Assembly: GCA_017411125.1 (NCBI GenBank)
Contig: JAFPNP010000338.1
Span: 1-7,487, forward strand
Source: Kiritimatiellia bacterium
GTDB lineage: Bacteria; Verrucomicrobiota; Kiritimatiellia; RFP12; UBA1067
Length of the DNA: 7,487 nt
Reading direction: 5' to 3'
Shown in pieces: positions 6,621 to 7,487 of this stretch; position 1 is the first letter of the stretch, and each line of letters opens with the position of its first letter. The notes beneath the pieces were generated by a model, which saw nothing but the letters and a program-made list of their open reading frames with translations, was not told the DNA's origin and did not search any database. Position numbers and translations under genes: made by a program.

Positions 6621-7487
6621 ATGCTGCTCAAGGCGTCGTTGCTGGTTCTGTTCTTCGCGGTGATGCTCGCGATAGGCTTCGCCTGCCGCGGCCACGCGAA
6701 AGACGTGGACGGGTTCGTTCTCGGTGGACGCAAGGTCGGCCCGTGGCTGACGGCGTTCGCATACGGCACGTCATATTTCTCCGCCGTCGTGTTCGTAGGC
6801 TACGCAGGGCAGTTCGGATGGAAGTTCGGACTTTCCGCCACGTGGGCCGGCATCGGCAACGCCGTGCTCGGCTCCCTGCTTGCATGGTTCGTGCTGGGGC
6901 GGCGCACTCGCATAATGACGCAGCGCTACAAGTCCGCCACGATGCCGCAATACTTCGGCGCGCGCTTCAATTCGCCAGCGCTCAAGATCGTCGCCTCGAT
7001 GATCGTCTTCGTGTTTCTCATTCCTTACACCGCCTCGCTCTACAACGGCCTCTCGCGGCTGTTCGGCATGGCGTTCTCGATAGACTACTCCGTCTGCATC
7101 GTGATAATGTCCGTGCTGACCGCCATCTACGTGATTGCAGGCGGCTACATGGCTACGGCGGTAAACGACTTCATCCAAGGCCTCGTGATGCTCGTCGGCA
7201 TCGTGGCCGTGATATGCGCGATTCTCGCATCCAAGGGCGGTCTTCTCGCCGCGCTCGACGGTCTCGCGAAAGTTCCCGGCCCCGCGGTCACAGGCGCCGC
7301 CGGAGCCTCGACGCCGGGCGTGTTCGCGTCTTTCTTCGGCCCCGACCCGCTCAGCCTGCTGTTCGTCGTCATACTTACGTCCCTTGGAACATGGGGCCTG
7401 CCCCAGATGGTCCAGAAGTTCTATGCCATCAAGGACGCCGAAGCCATTGAACGCGGCACGGTGATTTCAACGGTGTTTGCGCTCGTC
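6621..7487 (+). CDS. Sodium:solute symporter (SSS family), 3' truncated
   Basis: The frame opens at ATG 6621 and stays open to the window end without a stop, giving 289 residues (MLLKASLLVLFFAVMLAIGF...), roughly the N-terminal half or more of a 450-600 residue SSS transporter. SSS landmarks are LGGRKVGPWLTAFAYGTSYF (34-53) with YAGQFGWKFG (61-70), AIYVIAGGYMATAVNDFIQG (168-187), and GTWGLPQMVQKFYAIKDAEA (256-275). Hydrophobic helices are visible at about 3-21, 41-61, 73-93, 122-141, 157-174, 185-203 and 243-258. Members use the Na+ gradient to import sugars, sialic acid, proline, pantothenate or similar; the part seen does not settle the substrate. The pairing with an ExuT-like gene hints at a sugar or sugar acid. 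An ATG with a good ribosome site so close to the previous gene suggests a shared transcript. Confidence 0.9.
   Translation, partial: MLLKASLLVLFFAVMLAIGFACRGHAKDVDGFVLGGRKVGPWLTAFAYGTSYFSAVVFVGYAGQFGWKFGLSATWAGIGNAVLGSLLAWFVLGRRTRIMTQRYKSATMPQYFGARFNSPALKIVASMIVFVFLIPYTASLYNGLSRLFGMAFSIDYSVCIVIMSVLTAIYVIAGGYMATAVNDFIQGLVMLVGIVAVICAILASKGGLLAALDGLAKVPGPAVTGAAGASTPGVFASFFGPDPLSLLFVVILTSLGTWGLPQMVQKFYAIKDAEAIERGTVISTVFALV

Noticed and set aside
5068..6663. Very long + strand open frame (over 500 codons) overlapping the MFS gene in another frame
   Set aside because: The translation is dominated by arginine and histidine without hydrophobic segments, while the other frame gives a textbook 12-helix transporter.
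6743..7450. Arginine-rich + strand open frame at the window end
   Set aside because: It is an out-of-frame shadow of the SSS symporter, whose real frame runs from 6621 past the window end.

Overview
The window is a GC-rich stretch of bacterial chromosome, packed with genes that all lie on the + strand. It holds eight protein genes, two of them cut by the window edges, and the longest gap between genes is about 50 bases. I see no tRNA, rRNA, CRISPR array, insertion sequence or convincing terminator. A GH106-like glycoside hydrolase, an ExuT-like hexuronate transporter and a sodium/solute symporter together suggest a carbohydrate-degrading bacterium, plausibly of the PVC group (Kiritimatiellae, Lentisphaerae or Verrucomicrobia) from a gut or similar habitat. 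That placement is inference from gene style only.

Layout. (1) Positions 1-2015 carry the C-terminal two thirds of a large GH106-type (alpha-L-rhamnosidase-like) hydrolase, including an apparent tandem pair of beta-rich modules and a C-terminal carbohydrate-binding-like jelly roll. (2) After a 51-base gap with a possible promoter come a NIF3/YbgI-family dinuclear-metal protein (2067-2762) and, overlapping by ATGA, a small two-helix membrane protein with a cytosolic tail (2759-3214). (3) A good promoter-like sequence (TTGACC, 17 bases, extended -10 TACACT) sits across the end of that gene and points to an ATG at 3228. It may start a leaderless transcript for an unrecognised soluble protein (3228-3926). 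(4) There follow a ParA/Soj-type ATPase without ParB (3931-4746), a DtxR/MntR-type metal-dependent repressor (4743-5150), the MFS hexuronate-type transporter (5147-6601) and an SSS-family symporter (from 6621, running off the end).

Spacing suggests one long operon from about 3228 to beyond 7487: the junctions are +4, ATGA overlap, ATGA overlap and 19 bases. The odd feature is that housekeeping-type genes (ParA, metal regulator) are translationally coupled to sugar-acid and solute transporters. I see no clear new defence or mobile system. The items most worth follow-up are the unrecognised protein beside the orphan ParA, the possible leaderless promoter, and the mixed MntR/DtxR metal site of the regulator.
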